NCBI RefSeq assembly: GCF_947491795.1
Contig: NZ_CANLKW010000003.1
Location: forward strand, 186,001-250,000
From: an uncultured Roseobacter sp.
GTDB lineage: Bacteria > Pseudomonadota > Alphaproteobacteria > Rhodobacterales > Rhodobacteraceae
Length of the DNA stretch: 64,000 nucleotides
Reading direction: 5' to 3'
In this document: positions 16,147 through 25,421 of the stretch, one piece after another
Layout of the letters: every line of letters begins with the position of its first letter
Numbering within the stretch: position 1 is the first letter of the stretch
Notes under the pieces: model-generated
What the model was told of the DNA's origin: nothing
Databases searched by the model: none
Seen by the model: only the letters and a program-made list of their open reading frames with translations
Program-made: the position numbers and the translations under genes

Positions 16147-18471
16147 TCAACCGACAGAGCATAAGACGTAAACCGGACTGGACCAGGCCTGCGTGCCATC
16201 CTCGAGTGTGACCCGTACGTAAAAGGGATTGTCCTCGCCCCGCTGCGGCCGAAGCGTCCGGTTCAGAGACACGGTTTTATGCGGATTTTCGTCCGGCAGA
16301 CGGAAGAGACGGATACCACGCGGCAGAATGTCAGAGGCATCCAGAACAATGTCCTCATACCCGATGTCTGCCAGCGCGACCGTCTCACTGATCAGATCGG
16401 TACGGATATCGATGCTGCCAGACCTGCTGTCCTCCAGTGAAGCAATAAAGCCCGCCAGATTGCCCGTCGTCACGGACTGCCACGCCAGAGCCGATGCGCC
16501 TTTCTGCTCCAGGACCTTGTCCCGGTTAAAAAAATTGACCGGTGTCGCGGCGCGGATCCTGGCCGCGTCGAAACTGGCGGTACCGTCCCAGGGCACCGCG
16601 CGGAACCGCCCGCGGTACTCGGCTCCTTCCCACAATACGCCAATCCTGTCGCCCGGCGGCAGGTCTGCAAAGGGGCGAATGCACTCAAGATGCCTAAGCC
16701 CGTTGAAGATATCGATCCTGCGCACCGGTGAAGCGGCAGACACCTCCAGCCTCAGCTCCACATCCCCATCGGGCAGATGAACAATATCGCCCATCATCGC
16801 GCTGGTGCATGCTGCGTGCCGCGCATCCGCCACCAGCGCAGGATCGTCCAGATACAGCGTTGCGGGCTGATCAAAGGCCGCCGCCAGCTCCATACGGATC
16901 CGTCCGCTGGGCCCGCCGCTGGTCGCGTAATGATGCCGGCGGTTGATGCATTCGATAAGACCGCCCCGGGTCAGTTCGGGCATCAGAAAGCAGGTGAGCC
17001 CGCCCACTGCGCCAAACCAGCCCGCACCGGGATAACTGGCACCGGGCCGGCCCTTGTGGCCATCTGAATTGCCGATGATGCCAACGCGGTACCCGCTTTT
17101 GAATGCATCCTGCACGATCCATTCAAAGGTGCCCCACGCGGAATGCACCTCCACTGACTTTTCAAACCTGCCGTCATGGGCCAGCGTAATGTCAGCATAC
17201 CGCCCGCCACAATGCGCGAAACAGATCACATCCCATTCGCCCTGATCGGCAAAAGCCTCAAACAATTCCGCCGCCGTGTGACAATCTGTACCCGCATCGC
17301 TCTGATCCTCGATCAGCGCATGGGATGACCGGCGCATTGTGCGCCCCTCCACAGGGAAAAACACGTTTCTGTCACCGCCAAGTGCCGTATTGCCCGACCA
17401 CTCATACCCGGGCAGCGTTACAAACCGCCCCGGCTCGTCGAAATGCGCGGTCACAGCGTTCAGGTCTTTCCAGAAGGTGTCGGTCATCTGGAAATCGTTG
17501 CCCTGATGGGCGCAGGCATCCAGAAACGCCCGGTCCCGGCCAAAGGCAAAATAGTCCGCAGCGCTGTTTGTGCCCAGCGTCTCGTCCGACTGGCCGTGCA
17601 GATCGCCCCAGTAGCTGCGCAGCTCTGCAGATGCCACCACGCGGGCAGGATTGCACAGTGTCAGCAGTTGACCGTCTTGGGTACAGAGCCCGATTTCAAG
17701 CGGCCCCACCGCCTTTGCCACCAGCCCGGAGATTTCCGTTGCAAACTGACCGCTGGCGATGTCGATCACTGCAGGCAACCCGTCCAGAGGCTGATCCGGT
17801 TTTGCCACCAGTTTTGCATTGGCTTTGTCCGTCGGGTTGCCCCATCTGTCCTCTGCCTTGATCTTCAGGGTAAAGGGTTCGCCTACAACACAGGTCGACG
17901 GCACAACGGCAACCCATGTTTCTGGTGCGCCGGGTACAATCGAGATAGCGGGCTGTTCCGGCAGGGTCTGAAAATTATAGGTCGCAATCGGGTCAACCAG
18001 TACGCGGAATTCGAAGCGGCTTTCGCAAAACGTCTGCAGGCGCATGCCCGGACCACCATGGTCGGTAACGCCGAACCGGATGGTGATGGTGTCGCCTTCC
18101 TTCATGAACCCTTTGACCACTTTGACCTGCAGGGTCCTGTCCCAGGGGCGGATGTTCCCCTTGGGGTCAAACCGGGCCTGCAGCACCGCATTGTTCGAGG
18201 CGACAACCTCGGTGAAGCCTGCGGCAGACGGGTTGTCGAACTGCGGGTTGGTCTGGTCTGTGGCAAAGCGAAACGCCACACGCAGGCTGCCGCTGTCATC
18301 AATACCGAACCGTCCCGCGGTGTAGGTCAGCGTGAAACTCTGATAGCTGCCCGCCTCAAATGCGCCCGTTTTGTCCAGAACCGCAGTACCCAGCAGATCC
18401 GGCGCAATGGGGTTGCGCAATGCGCCGTTGTTGATCACAGGCGGGGTCATCTGCGGCAGAGTGTCGGACAT
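16147..18471 (-). CDS. DUF3604 / PHP-like putative metal-dependent hydrolase
   Basis: A 774-residue protein with no signal peptide. The chosen ATG (MSDTLPQMTPPVIN) is preceded by AAAGG. The N-terminal 300 residues are beta-rich, with immunoglobulin-like segments. The central block starts at about residue 310 with SYWGDLHGQSDETLGT, the DUF3604 hallmark and a PHP-like HxH-type metal site. Further conserved polar patches are ACAHQGNDFQMTD, LPGYEWSG, CFAHCGGRYAD and GNSDGHKGRPG, all rich in His/Asp that could bind metal. The C-terminus is beta-rich (FYVRVTLEDGTQAWSSPVYV). It lies 80 bp downstream of an aldehyde dehydrogenase gene on the same strand. The substrate is unknown. Confidence 0.75.
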   Translation of the reverse strand: MSDTLPQMTPPVINNGALRNPIAPDLLGTAVLDKTGAFEAGSYQSFTLTYTAGRFGIDDSGSLRVAFRFATDQTNPQFDNPSAAGFTEVVASNNAVLQARFDPKGNIRPWDRTLQVKVVKGFMKEGDTITIRFGVTDHGGPGMRLQTFCESRFEFRVLVDPIATYNFQTLPEQPAISIVPGAPETWVAVVPSTCVVGEPFTLKIKAEDRWGNPTDKANAKLVAKPDQPLDGLPAVIDIASGQFATEISGLVAKAVGPLEIGLCTQDGQLLTLCNPARVVASAELRSYWGDLHGQSDETLGTNSAADYFAFGRDRAFLDACAHQGNDFQMTDTFWKDLNAVTAHFDEPGRFVTLPGYEWSGNTALGGDRNVFFPVEGRTMRRSSHALIEDQSDAGTDCHTAAELFEAFADQGEWDVICFAHCGGRYADITLAHDGRFEKSVEVHSAWGTFEWIVQDAFKSGYRVGIIGNSDGHKGRPGASYPGAGWFGAVGGLTCFLMPELTRGGLIECINRRHHYATSGGPSGRIRMELAAAFDQPATLYLDDPALVADARHAACTSAMMGDIVHLPDGDVELRLEVSAASPVRRIDIFNGLRHLECIRPFADLPPGDRIGVLWEGAEYRGRFRAVPWDGTASFDAARIRAATPVNFFNRDKVLEQKGASALAWQSVTTGNLAGFIASLEDSRSGSIDIRTDLISETVALADIGYEDIVLDASDILPRGIRLFRLPDENPHKTVSLNRTLRPQRGEDNPFYVRVTLEDGTQAWSSPVYVLCSVG

Positions 18472-18551
18472 GTGATTACCTTTCTGGCACGGGGCCGCTG
18501 TTGTCGGGCCTGTTGCGCCTGGCCGGGTTTCGCATTTTCCGGCAGGCGGGC

Positions 18552-19988
18552 TCAGTCGTCCATATTGCACTGACTGATAAATCTTGTTCGGCAGTAGGCG
18601 TCAAAACCCTCAGGGCCCCCTTCATAGCCAAATCCGCTGTCTTTCACGCCACCGAACGGTGCTTCGGCCAGCGCTGGCGAAAAATTGTTGATGCCGATCC
18701 ATCCGGCTTCCAGATCATCGGCGATGTTGGTCGCTACATCCAGTGACCGCGTAAAAGCATAGGCCGCGAGCCCGTAGCTGAGCCCGTTGGCCCGTGCGAC
18801 GGCCTCGTCATAGTCAGAAAACGGCACGACAGGCGCTATGGGCCCGAAAGGCTCCTGTGTCATGATCCGGCTGTCATGATCGAGATCCGTGACAACGGTC
18901 GGTGCCCAGAAATGCCCCCTGTTCCCGATGGCGTGCCCACCGGACAAAATCCGCGCGCCCCGGGCAGAAAGATCATCCATGATCTTTTCCATTCCCGCCA
19001 CACCGCGCGCATTGGCCAGCGGCCCCATGGTCACACCATCGTCCATGCCGTTGCCGACCTTCAGCGCGGCAACCCTCTCCTGAAACCGGGCGAGGAACCT
19101 GTCGAAACCCTGCTCGTGCACATAGATACGGCTGACACCCAGACAGACCTGCCCGGCATTGCGATACTTGAACGCGGCGGTCATATCTGCAGCCTTTTCC
19201 GGATCAGCATCCGCAAAGACCAGAACAGGCGCGTGGCCGCCCAACTCCATCGTCGCAGGCTTCAGCATCTCACCGGCCAGTGCGCTGAGCTGCCGCCCCA
19301 CCGCAACTGAGCCTGTCAGCGACACCTTGGCGATGACCGGTGACCTTATCAGATGTTCCGAGATCATCGCCGGATCGCCCATCACCATATTGAGCACACC
19401 ATCCGGAACGCCCGCGTCCTGGCAGGCCCGCACGATACCCGCCGATACCGAAGGCGATTCCTCAGAGGGCTTGATGATCAGCGAACACCCCGCCCCCAGA
19501 GCCGCAGCAACCTTGCGCCCGAACATGACGCCAGGGAAATTCCAGGGCGCAAAGGCAGCAACCGGTCCGACCGGTTCCTTGATGGTTGTCTGACGAAACC
19601 CGCGGCCACGCTGGGGCAAAAGCCGTCCGTAGGTGCGGATTGCCTCTCCTGCACACCACTGGAAAACATCAACCGTCCGGTCCAGCTCTCCCATGGATTC
19701 TGCCAGCGGCTTGCCCTGTTCTCTGGTCATCAGAACGGCCAAATCCGACATACGCTCGGCAATCAGTGCAGCACACCGGTTGAGCACCTGCGCGCGCTCC
19801 CACGGCGATGTCCGCGACCAGACCCGAAACCCGGTGTCAGCTGCCGCAAGTGCCCGGTCGAGGTCATCCTTTGTGGCACAGGCCGCCTGGGCGACCGCCT
19901 CGCCCGTTGCCGGGTTGATCACAGCGATGGTTTCCCCGGCACTTCCGTTGCACCAGTCTCCGGCGATGAACAGTTTGCAGGTGTCCAT
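18552..19988 (-). CDS. NAD(P)-dependent aldehyde dehydrogenase (succinate-semialdehyde type)
   Basis: A 478-residue aldehyde dehydrogenase closest in pattern to GabD-type succinate-semialdehyde dehydrogenases. Motifs: FAPWNFPGVMFGRKVAAAL (cofactor binding), LTGSVAVGRQL, the catalytic Glu in MELGGHAPVLVF and the nucleophile Cys in FKYRNAGQVCLGVSRIYV. C-terminal signatures are MTQEPFGPIAPVVPF and WIGINNFSPALAEAPFGGVKDSG. The ATG at 19988 begins MDTCKLFIAGDW, as in the family. It heads an operon with the DUF3604 gene and is divergent from a GntR regulator across a perfect palindrome. Its true semialdehyde substrate is not readable from sequence. Confidence 0.88.
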   Translation of the reverse strand: MDTCKLFIAGDWCNGSAGETIAVINPATGEAVAQAACATKDDLDRALAAADTGFRVWSRTSPWERAQVLNRCAALIAERMSDLAVLMTREQGKPLAESMGELDRTVDVFQWCAGEAIRTYGRLLPQRGRGFRQTTIKEPVGPVAAFAPWNFPGVMFGRKVAAALGAGCSLIIKPSEESPSVSAGIVRACQDAGVPDGVLNMVMGDPAMISEHLIRSPVIAKVSLTGSVAVGRQLSALAGEMLKPATMELGGHAPVLVFADADPEKAADMTAAFKYRNAGQVCLGVSRIYVHEQGFDRFLARFQERVAALKVGNGMDDGVTMGPLANARGVAGMEKIMDDLSARGARILSGGHAIGNRGHFWAPTVVTDLDHDSRIMTQEPFGPIAPVVPFSDYDEAVARANGLSYGLAAYAFTRSLDVATNIADDLEAGWIGINNFSPALAEAPFGGVKDSGFGYEGGPEGFDAYCRTRFISQCNMDD

Positions 19989-20070
19989 GTTAAAAATCCC
20001 CGTTTTGCCTGCAGGGATCATCCGCAATCACCTGACGGTCCATTTATACATAGTAAAAACGATATCTGTA

Positions 20071-20090
20071 CAGTTACTATATAGTAACTG
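20071..20090. promoter_or_regulatory. Perfect 20-bp palindromic operator for the GntR repressor
   Basis: CAGTTACTAT followed by its exact reverse complement ATAGTAACTG. It sits 21 bp upstream of the GntR start and 83 bp upstream of the divergent aldehyde dehydrogenase start. A related half, TACATAGTAA, occurs at 20047-20056. The A/T-rich symmetric core with flanking GT/AC fits HutC/GntR-type operators, and the position fits autoregulation plus control of the catabolic operon. Confidence 0.75.
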
Positions 20091-20110
20091 ACACATTCAG
20101 GATCACCGAC

Positions 20111-20896
20111 ATGCCCACGGCCACGATACTGCAACAGATCAACAACAGGCTTGATGCGCACAGAGCGCTGCATGGTCAGCAGGCCAAGTACCGGCAACTG
20201 TCTGAGGCGGTGCTGCAACTTGCTGAAGACAACATCCTGAAACCCGGCGACAGGCTGCCCACGGAATCAGAACTTGCCCGGTCCCTCCCCTTTTCGCTGG
20301 GGACAATCCAGAAAGCCCTGCGCAATCTTGCAGAACTGGGCGTGGTTGACCGGCGCGCGGGACGCGGGACAGTGATTGCCGCAAAATCCACAGAGATTTT
20401 TGATCTCTGGCAGTTTCGGTTTGTTGATCCCATGACCGACCGGGTGTTTCCGGCCTTCAGCCGCGTCACAGACCTCAGCCGGGTTGCGCCGGGCGACCCG
20501 TGGAGCCGGTTTCTGCCTGATGATCCGTGCTACGTCCGCATAGAAAGGGAAATTGATGTGGATGGGCGTTTTCGCGTTCTGAGCAGTTTTTACGTCCCGG
20601 ACAGCCTGTGCACCGGGATGGGCGACCGCGCGCCGGCTGATCTGGAAGGCGTGCATCTGCATGCCGTGCTGCGCCGGGATTTCGGACTGTCCACCGGGTA
20701 TCTGACAAACCGGATCACCTGTACAACAGTCCCGGATGCGGTCTGTCTGCGGCTTGGGCTGCCCTCTGCGGCGCGCGGGCTGCTGTGCCATATCCGTGGG
20801 TATTCGGCGCGGGACAAACCTTTGTGGTTTCACGAAATTCATGTTCCCGCAGATGCCGATCCGATGGAATTCCGTGAAGTCCGCCCCGCCCGTTGA
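20111..20896 (+). CDS. GntR-family regulator with UTRA effector domain
   Basis: A 261-residue HutC-subfamily regulator. The winged helix occupies about 25-95: YRQLSEAVLQLAEDNILKPGDRLPTESELARSLPFSLGTIQKALRNL, read in parts, ending VVDRRAGRGTVI. The UTRA domain (about 105-255) has YVRIEREIDVDGRF, SSFYVPDSLC, HLHAVLRRDFGLSTGYLTN and the closing strand KPLWFHEIHVPADADPMEF. It is divergent from the aldehyde dehydrogenase/DUF3604 operon, which it probably represses through the palindrome at 20071-20090. The effector is expected to be the pathway substrate or an intermediate. Confidence 0.88.
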   Translation: MPTATILQQINNRLDAHRALHGQQAKYRQLSEAVLQLAEDNILKPGDRLPTESELARSLPFSLGTIQKALRNLAELGVVDRRAGRGTVIAAKSTEIFDLWQFRFVDPMTDRVFPAFSRVTDLSRVAPGDPWSRFLPDDPCYVRIEREIDVDGRFRVLSSFYVPDSLCTGMGDRAPADLEGVHLHAVLRRDFGLSTGYLTNRITCTTVPDAVCLRLGLPSAARGLLCHIRGYSARDKPLWFHEIHVPADADPMEFREVRPAR

Positions 20897-20957
20897 AAAG
20901 TTGTTACCGGCCCATAACGGCAAACGGGGGGCTTTGCTGAGAGACGCTATGTCGAAA

Positions 20958-21590
20958 TTAACTCCTTGCAGCGCTCACTGGCGCCATGAGACGCACCAGT
21001 GGTTCCGTCTGCGCCGCCACCGTTTCACAGAGCCTTTCCAGTGACATGCTGTCATCTTTGACGAAATCGATAAAGTTCTGATTGAGATTGTTGAACAGCA
21101 GCGCCCCGAGCGCCCTGCTGTCATGATGTTCGGCGATGTCCCCCCGGTGCTGGAGTTTTTCGACAAGGCCCGTCACCTGTGCTGCCAGCCGACGGTCAAG
21201 CGCGTTATAAAGCTGCCCGTTGCGCGTGCCCGGCGCTTCGATCGACAGGGCCATGGCCGTGCGCCACATCTCTTTGGACAGGTATTCGAGCGAATGATCA
21301 TAGTAGCTGAAAACCAGTGCCAGAATGGCTCTGGCCGCGTCCCCGGGCGGGTCATGGACGATAAGGCTGCCTGCCTCCAGCACCTCTTCCACTTCCATCG
21401 CGACAACAGCGATCAGAATATCGCCCTTGGTCTGGTAATAATTATAGACTGTGCCGACTGATACTCCGGCTTCGCGGGCGATGTCCTCGATCCGGACAGA
21501 CCGGTACTCGCTTGCGCGAAACATCCGCACCGCCGCCCCGAGAATGCGCCCTCTTCGGTCGGCCTTCTGTTTTTCGCGCAGTCCGGACAT
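20958..21590 (-). CDS. TetR-family transcriptional regulator
   Basis: A 210-residue TetR repressor. The N-terminal HTH (about 10-60) reads RRGRILGAAVRMFRASEYRSVRIEDIAREAGVS in consecutive blocks, then VGTVYNYYQTKGDIL, the standard recognition helix and helix 4. The C-terminal ligand domain is all-helical, with no recognisable ligand motif. It is divergent from the ABC transporter operon beginning at 21710. The shared 119-bp intergenic region contains TTGACT at 21629 and a small repeat TGAA-TGGG-TTCA at 21642-21653, either of which could mark the promoter or operator. Local control of the transporter operon is the natural inference. Confidence 0.85.
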   Translation of the reverse strand: MSGLREKQKADRRGRILGAAVRMFRASEYRSVRIEDIAREAGVSVGTVYNYYQTKGDILIAVVAMEVEEVLEAGSLIVHDPPGDAARAILALVFSYYDHSLEYLSKEMWRTAMALSIEAPGTRNGQLYNALDRRLAAQVTGLVEKLQHRGDIAEHHDSRALGALLFNNLNQNFIDFVKDDSMSLERLCETVAAQTEPLVRLMAPVSAARS

Positions 21591-21709
21591 TTGATATCCC
21601 CGTTGGCCGATTTATGTCACAGCAAGTGTTGACTGAAATAATGAATGGGTTCAACTTTTTGCACAAGCCGCGCCACAGCGGCAGATTACCAACCAGCGGG
21701 AGACCAAAA

Positions 21710-22765
21710 ATGAACCGACTTAAAACTGCCCTGACGGGTACCACAGTCCTGACACTTGCAGCGGGTGCTGCCATGGCAGAGGGCGAACTGAACGCGCTGG
21801 TCTGGTGCGATCACACGGATCCGGGCCTGATTGAGCCCTTTGAGCAGGCGTTCGGCGTCAAGGTGAACCTGCGCGAGTATGAGGGCACCGGAGCGGCACT
21901 GGCACTGCTGGAACAGTCCCGACCCGGCGACTGGGACGTTCTGGTGATTGACGGTATTGACGTGTTCCGCGCGGTTGATGCCGGTCTGCTTGCCCCCTTG
22001 CCCGACGAGGCACTGCCCACGGATGATTTCTTTCCACAGGTGGTGATGGCCGAAAACAACTCTGTAGACGGCGTGACGTATGCCGTGACCGAGAAGTTCG
22101 GCTATAACACGATCTCCTATAACGCAGACAAAGTTGATCCGGCGGACATGCAGAACCTGTCCGCTGTTTGGTCCGAGAAATACGACGGCCGGATCAGTAT
22201 TTATGACTACTATCTGCCGGTGATGGGTCTTGCCGCGATTGCAAACGGTATCGATACAGCCGGTATTGATGGTGCCTCGCTCGCCGCCATTGGCAGCACG
22301 CTGGGTGAAATGCGCGCGCGCGCAGCCTCAGTTGCAGGTGTCGTCGCCGCACAGACTGCACTGGCCACAGGCGAGGTTGACATCGTCGTGGGCGGCGGCG
22401 AATGGCTGACCGCCGTTCTGGCCGAGGAACAGCCCGAACTGACCTGGACCATTCCTCAGGAAGGTGCCGTCCGCTGGGCACAGTCCATTGGTGTGCTGGA
22501 AAGCAGCGAAAACAAGGATATGGCCGTTGAATTCGTCAAGTACATTACCAGCCCGGAAGGCCAGGCACGCCTCGCGACATCGTCGTGTTTCTGGGGCATG
22601 CCCGCCAATGCAAAGGCCGGCGAGTTTCTGACAGATGCGCAGAAAAACACGCTGCGCTGGGATGAACAGCCGGACTATCTGGCGCGGACACAGCTCTATC
22701 CGGCGCCGGACACTGATCTCGATATCGAGATGCAGGACCTCTGGCTCGACACACTGCAGCAGTGA
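21710..22765 (+). CDS. PotD/spermidine-putrescine-type ABC substrate-binding protein
   Basis: A 351-residue periplasmic binding protein. The signal peptide is MNRLKTALTGTTVLTLAAGAAMA, cleaved after AMA. The ATG is preceded by GGGAG; longer in-frame starts run back through the TetR promoter. The mature protein starts ELNALVWCDHTDPGLIEPFEQAFGVKVNLREYEGTGAALALL, typical of cluster D (PotD-like) proteins. FGYNTISYNADKV and a hinge region around ALATGEVDIVVGGGEWL follow, then SPEGQARLATSSCFWGMPAN. It is first in an operon of binding protein, two permeases, ATPase and hydrolase, with ATGA/GTGA overlaps. The ligand could be a polyamine or another small organic amine or acid. Confidence 0.85.
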   Translation: MNRLKTALTGTTVLTLAAGAAMAEGELNALVWCDHTDPGLIEPFEQAFGVKVNLREYEGTGAALALLEQSRPGDWDVLVIDGIDVFRAVDAGLLAPLPDEALPTDDFFPQVVMAENNSVDGVTYAVTEKFGYNTISYNADKVDPADMQNLSAVWSEKYDGRISIYDYYLPVMGLAAIANGIDTAGIDGASLAAIGSTLGEMRARAASVAGVVAAQTALATGEVDIVVGGGEWLTAVLAEEQPELTWTIPQEGAVRWAQSIGVLESSENKDMAVEFVKYITSPEGQARLATSSCFWGMPANAKAGEFLTDAQKNTLRWDEQPDYLARTQLYPAPDTDLDIEMQDLWLDTLQQ

Positions 22766-23613
22766 GCACAGGCCATCAGCGCCTGAAAGGGCCGGGCTTT
22801 GTAACACCGGCCCTGATCTGGACGTTTGCTTTCTTTGTCGTGCCCTTTCTGGTGATGGGCACGATGAGCCTTGCAACGCTGGAGGGCCGCACCCTGGTGT
22901 GGGGGCTCTCGCTGGCCAATTATGCTGAATTGACGGAAAAGGCCTATCTTTGGCGGGCCATCATGGTGTCGCTGGAAATCACACTGACGGTCACTGTGGT
23001 CTCGGTTATTCTGGCTTATCCGCTGGCCTGGATCATCGCCTACCGAATTCCGCCACGCTGGCAGCGGCTTGCACTGCTACTGGCGATTTTGCCCTTCTGG
23101 ACGTCCTACGTCGTGCGCTCCTATGCCTGGCTTCTGGTGCTCGCCCGTGAGGGGGTGGTCAATCAGACACTCATCAGCATGGGGCTGATCTCCGAGCCGA
23201 TAACGCTCGCAAACACCCGTTTCGCCACGGTGACGGGTTTTGTGCATTTCTTTGTGATGCTGCTGACGCTAACGATTTATGCCAACCTGGTGCAGCTGTC
23301 ACCGAACTACCGCAGGGCAGCCATGGATCTGGGCGCGTCCGCGTTCCAGACATTCCGCCATGTGGTTCTGCCACTGACCCTGCCGGGCATTGTCACAGGT
23401 GCGTTTCTGACCTTTGTGCTCTGCATCGGCGACTATGTGACGCCGCAGATCCTCGGCGGAAACACCGAACTGACGGTCCCGCAGGTCATCATGGTGCAAC
23501 TGGGACGGCGCGCAGATTTCCCACTGGCCTCGGCCCTGGCCATCGTCCTGATGGCTATCGTGACACTGGTCTACATCCTGTCGGCCCGCTGGCTGAGGCT
23601 CGACCGGTTATGA
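22762..23613 (+). CDS. ABC transporter permease (PotB type)
   Basis: A 283-residue inner-membrane permease with about six transmembrane helices. The start is a GTG overlapping the binding-protein stop (GTGA). The EAA loop is readable near residue 185 (RRAAMDLGASAFQTFRHVVLPLTLPGI), matching the consensus EAA-x3-G-x9-I-x-LP apart from its first Glu. The N-terminal segment LIWTFAFFVVPFLVMGTMSL and the periplasmic WRAIMVSLEITLTVTVVSVILAYPLAW match the PotB/PotC-type family. It pairs with the next gene to form the translocation pore. Confidence 0.88.
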   Translation: MSTGHQRLKGPGFVTPALIWTFAFFVVPFLVMGTMSLATLEGRTLVWGLSLANYAELTEKAYLWRAIMVSLEITLTVTVVSVILAYPLAWIIAYRIPPRWQRLALLLAILPFWTSYVVRSYAWLLVLAREGVVNQTLISMGLISEPITLANTRFATVTGFVHFFVMLLTLTIYANLVQLSPNYRRAAMDLGASAFQTFRHVVLPLTLPGIVTGAFLTFVLCIGDYVTPQILGGNTELTVPQVIMVQLGRRADFPLASALAIVLMAIVTLVYILSARWLRLDRL

Positions 23614-24383
23614 CACGCCTGCTTCCCTGGCTCTACCTGGCCGCGGCATTCCTGTTCATCTATCTGCCCGTCGCAGCACTTGTGCTCTTTTCCTTTCAGG
23701 ACGGTGGTCTGCCGGTGCCGCCGTTCGAGGGGCCATCACTGCGATGGTATGCTGATATTCTGAGCGATGACGACGTGATGGCGGCTTTGACTAATTCGCT
23801 GATGGTCGCGGTGGCCTCTGCGGCGGTTGCCTGTGTGCTGGGGTTTCTGGCGGCCTATGGCCTCGCACGGCATGTCCTGCCCGGATCAGCCCTGATACGC
23901 GGGTTGCTGATCGCCCCCCTGACGGTCAGTTACCTGATTGTCGGGCTTGGGCTGCTCATTGTTATCCAGCGCACGGGGCTCGGGCTGTCGCTCTTTACCG
24001 CCGGGATCGGCCATGTGGTGATTAACCTGCCATTGTGTTTTGCCATCATCTACGCCTCGATGGGCGCGCAGCAACAAAATGCAGAACGGGCCGCGCGCGA
24101 TCTTGGCGCTGACGAATTCCGGGTCATCACACTGGTGACGCTCCCCATGCTGGCCCCGGCGCTCGCCGCTGCCTTCTTTTTGTCGGTGACACTCAGCTGG
24201 GACGAATTCATCATCTCTTTTCTGCTCACACGGTTCGACGTCACCCTGCCGGTCGAGATCTGGTCCATGCTGCGATCCGGCCTTTCGCCGCGCCTCAATG
24301 CCATCGGCAGCCTGGTTTTTCTGATCTCTGTCACCGCGGTGCTGGTGCTTGAAATATTTGTTTTCCGAAAGCGACGCCCATGA
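23610..24383 (+). CDS. ABC transporter permease (PotC type)
   Basis: A 257-residue permease overlapping both neighbours by four bases (ATGA). The N-terminus LLPWLYLAAAFLFIYLPVAALVLFSFQ and following segment LRWYADILSDDDVMAALTNSLMVAVASAAVACVLG match PotC-type proteins. The EAA motif, ERAARDLGADEFRVITLVTLPMLAPAL, is canonical at about residue 150. LSWDEFIISFLLT, the conserved helix seen in polyamine-type permeases, follows. It forms a heterodimer with the preceding permease. Confidence 0.88.
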   Translation: MTRLLPWLYLAAAFLFIYLPVAALVLFSFQDGGLPVPPFEGPSLRWYADILSDDDVMAALTNSLMVAVASAAVACVLGFLAAYGLARHVLPGSALIRGLLIAPLTVSYLIVGLGLLIVIQRTGLGLSLFTAGIGHVVINLPLCFAIIYASMGAQQQNAERAARDLGADEFRVITLVTLPMLAPALAAAFFLSVTLSWDEFIISFLLTRFDVTLPVEIWSMLRSGLSPRLNAIGSLVFLISVTAVLVLEIFVFRKRRP

Positions 24384-25417
24384 CTGCGCCCGTCACGCTC
24401 ACCTCTCTCAATCACTGGTTTGGTGACTATCACGCTCTGCGTGATATCACTCTCGACACTGATGCGGGCGAATACGTCACGCTGCTGGGCCCGTCCGGGT
24501 GCGGAAAAACCACTCTGTTGTCCGTTCTGGGTGGTTTTATCGAACCGACAGACGGCACCGTGCGCATCGGCGGGCGCGATATGACACGGGTCCCCCCTGC
24601 GCGCCGACCGACCACAACGATGTTCCAGGATTATGCGCTTTTCCCGCATATGTCCTTGCGGGACAACACCGCATTCGGGCTCCGGATGGCAGGCGTGGCC
24701 CTTGCAGAACGTCATGCACGCGCACACGAGATGCTGGAGCTTGTCGGGCTCTCTCACGCCGCCGCGTCCCGGCCGCATGAGTTGTCCGGCGGTCAACGCC
24801 AGCGCGTGGCCCTGGCGCGGGCACTGGCGGTCAGGCCCGATGTTCTGCTGCTGGACGAGCCCCTGGGCGCGCTGGATCTGAAGCTGCGCCGGTCAATGCA
24901 GGACGAACTGAAATCGATCCAGCGCAGCATCGGCACAACTTTTGTTCATGTCACCCACGACCAGGAAGAGGCGATGGCCATCGCAGACCGTATCGTTGTG
25001 ATGAATGCCGGCCGGATCGAGGATGCGGGCACGCCTGCACGGATTTACCGGCAACCCTCGACCCTCTTTGCCGCTGATTTCATGGGCGATATGAACCATA
25101 TCCCCGCGCAGGTCTCAGACGGCATTGCCACGACGGCATTCGGCAAACTGCGGGCGCCGAATGTGCCCGATGGTGCCGCGGTTCTGTGTATCCGACCCGA
25201 AGCGCTGGGCATTTCAGGCGATCTGGATATCGGCGCAGCAACGGTGACAGATACCTCATTTTTTGGCACATACGTGCGGGCGCATCTGAGACTGGAGACA
25301 GCCCCCGATCTGAAGGTGACAGCGCATCTGCCGCCTGAAAACCCGCCCGGGCCCGGGGCACAGGTGCAGATGTTCGCCACAACCGGTGCGGTCAGCATCT
25401 TTGCAAAAGGAGACTAG
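24380..25417 (+). CDS. ABC transporter ATP-binding protein (PotA type)
   Basis: A 345-residue import ATPase. Walker A is GPSGCGKTT (about residue 37-45), the Q-loop is in TTTMFQDYALFPHM, the signature is ELSGGQRQRVALARAL, Walker B is VLLLDEPLGALD and the H-loop is in FVHVTHDQEEAMAIADR. The C-terminal 100 residues form the TOBE/MOP-like domain (VLCIRPEALGI ... PDLKVTAHLPPE). All catalytic residues are intact. It overlaps the upstream permease by four bases and is followed after four bases by the hydrolase gene, so all five genes form one transcription unit. Confidence 0.92.
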   Translation: MTAPVTLTSLNHWFGDYHALRDITLDTDAGEYVTLLGPSGCGKTTLLSVLGGFIEPTDGTVRIGGRDMTRVPPARRPTTTMFQDYALFPHMSLRDNTAFGLRMAGVALAERHARAHEMLELVGLSHAAASRPHELSGGQRQRVALARALAVRPDVLLLDEPLGALDLKLRRSMQDELKSIQRSIGTTFVHVTHDQEEAMAIADRIVVMNAGRIEDAGTPARIYRQPSTLFAADFMGDMNHIPAQVSDGIATTAFGKLRAPNVPDGAAVLCIRPEALGISGDLDIGAATVTDTSFFGTYVRAHLRLETAPDLKVTAHLPPENPPGPGAQVQMFATTGAVSIFAKGD

Positions 25418-25421
25418 CAGC

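Noticed and set aside
17443..18573. Plus-strand open frame opposite the DUF3604 gene
   Set aside because: Arg/Gln/His-rich shadow translation with no motif or ribosome site.
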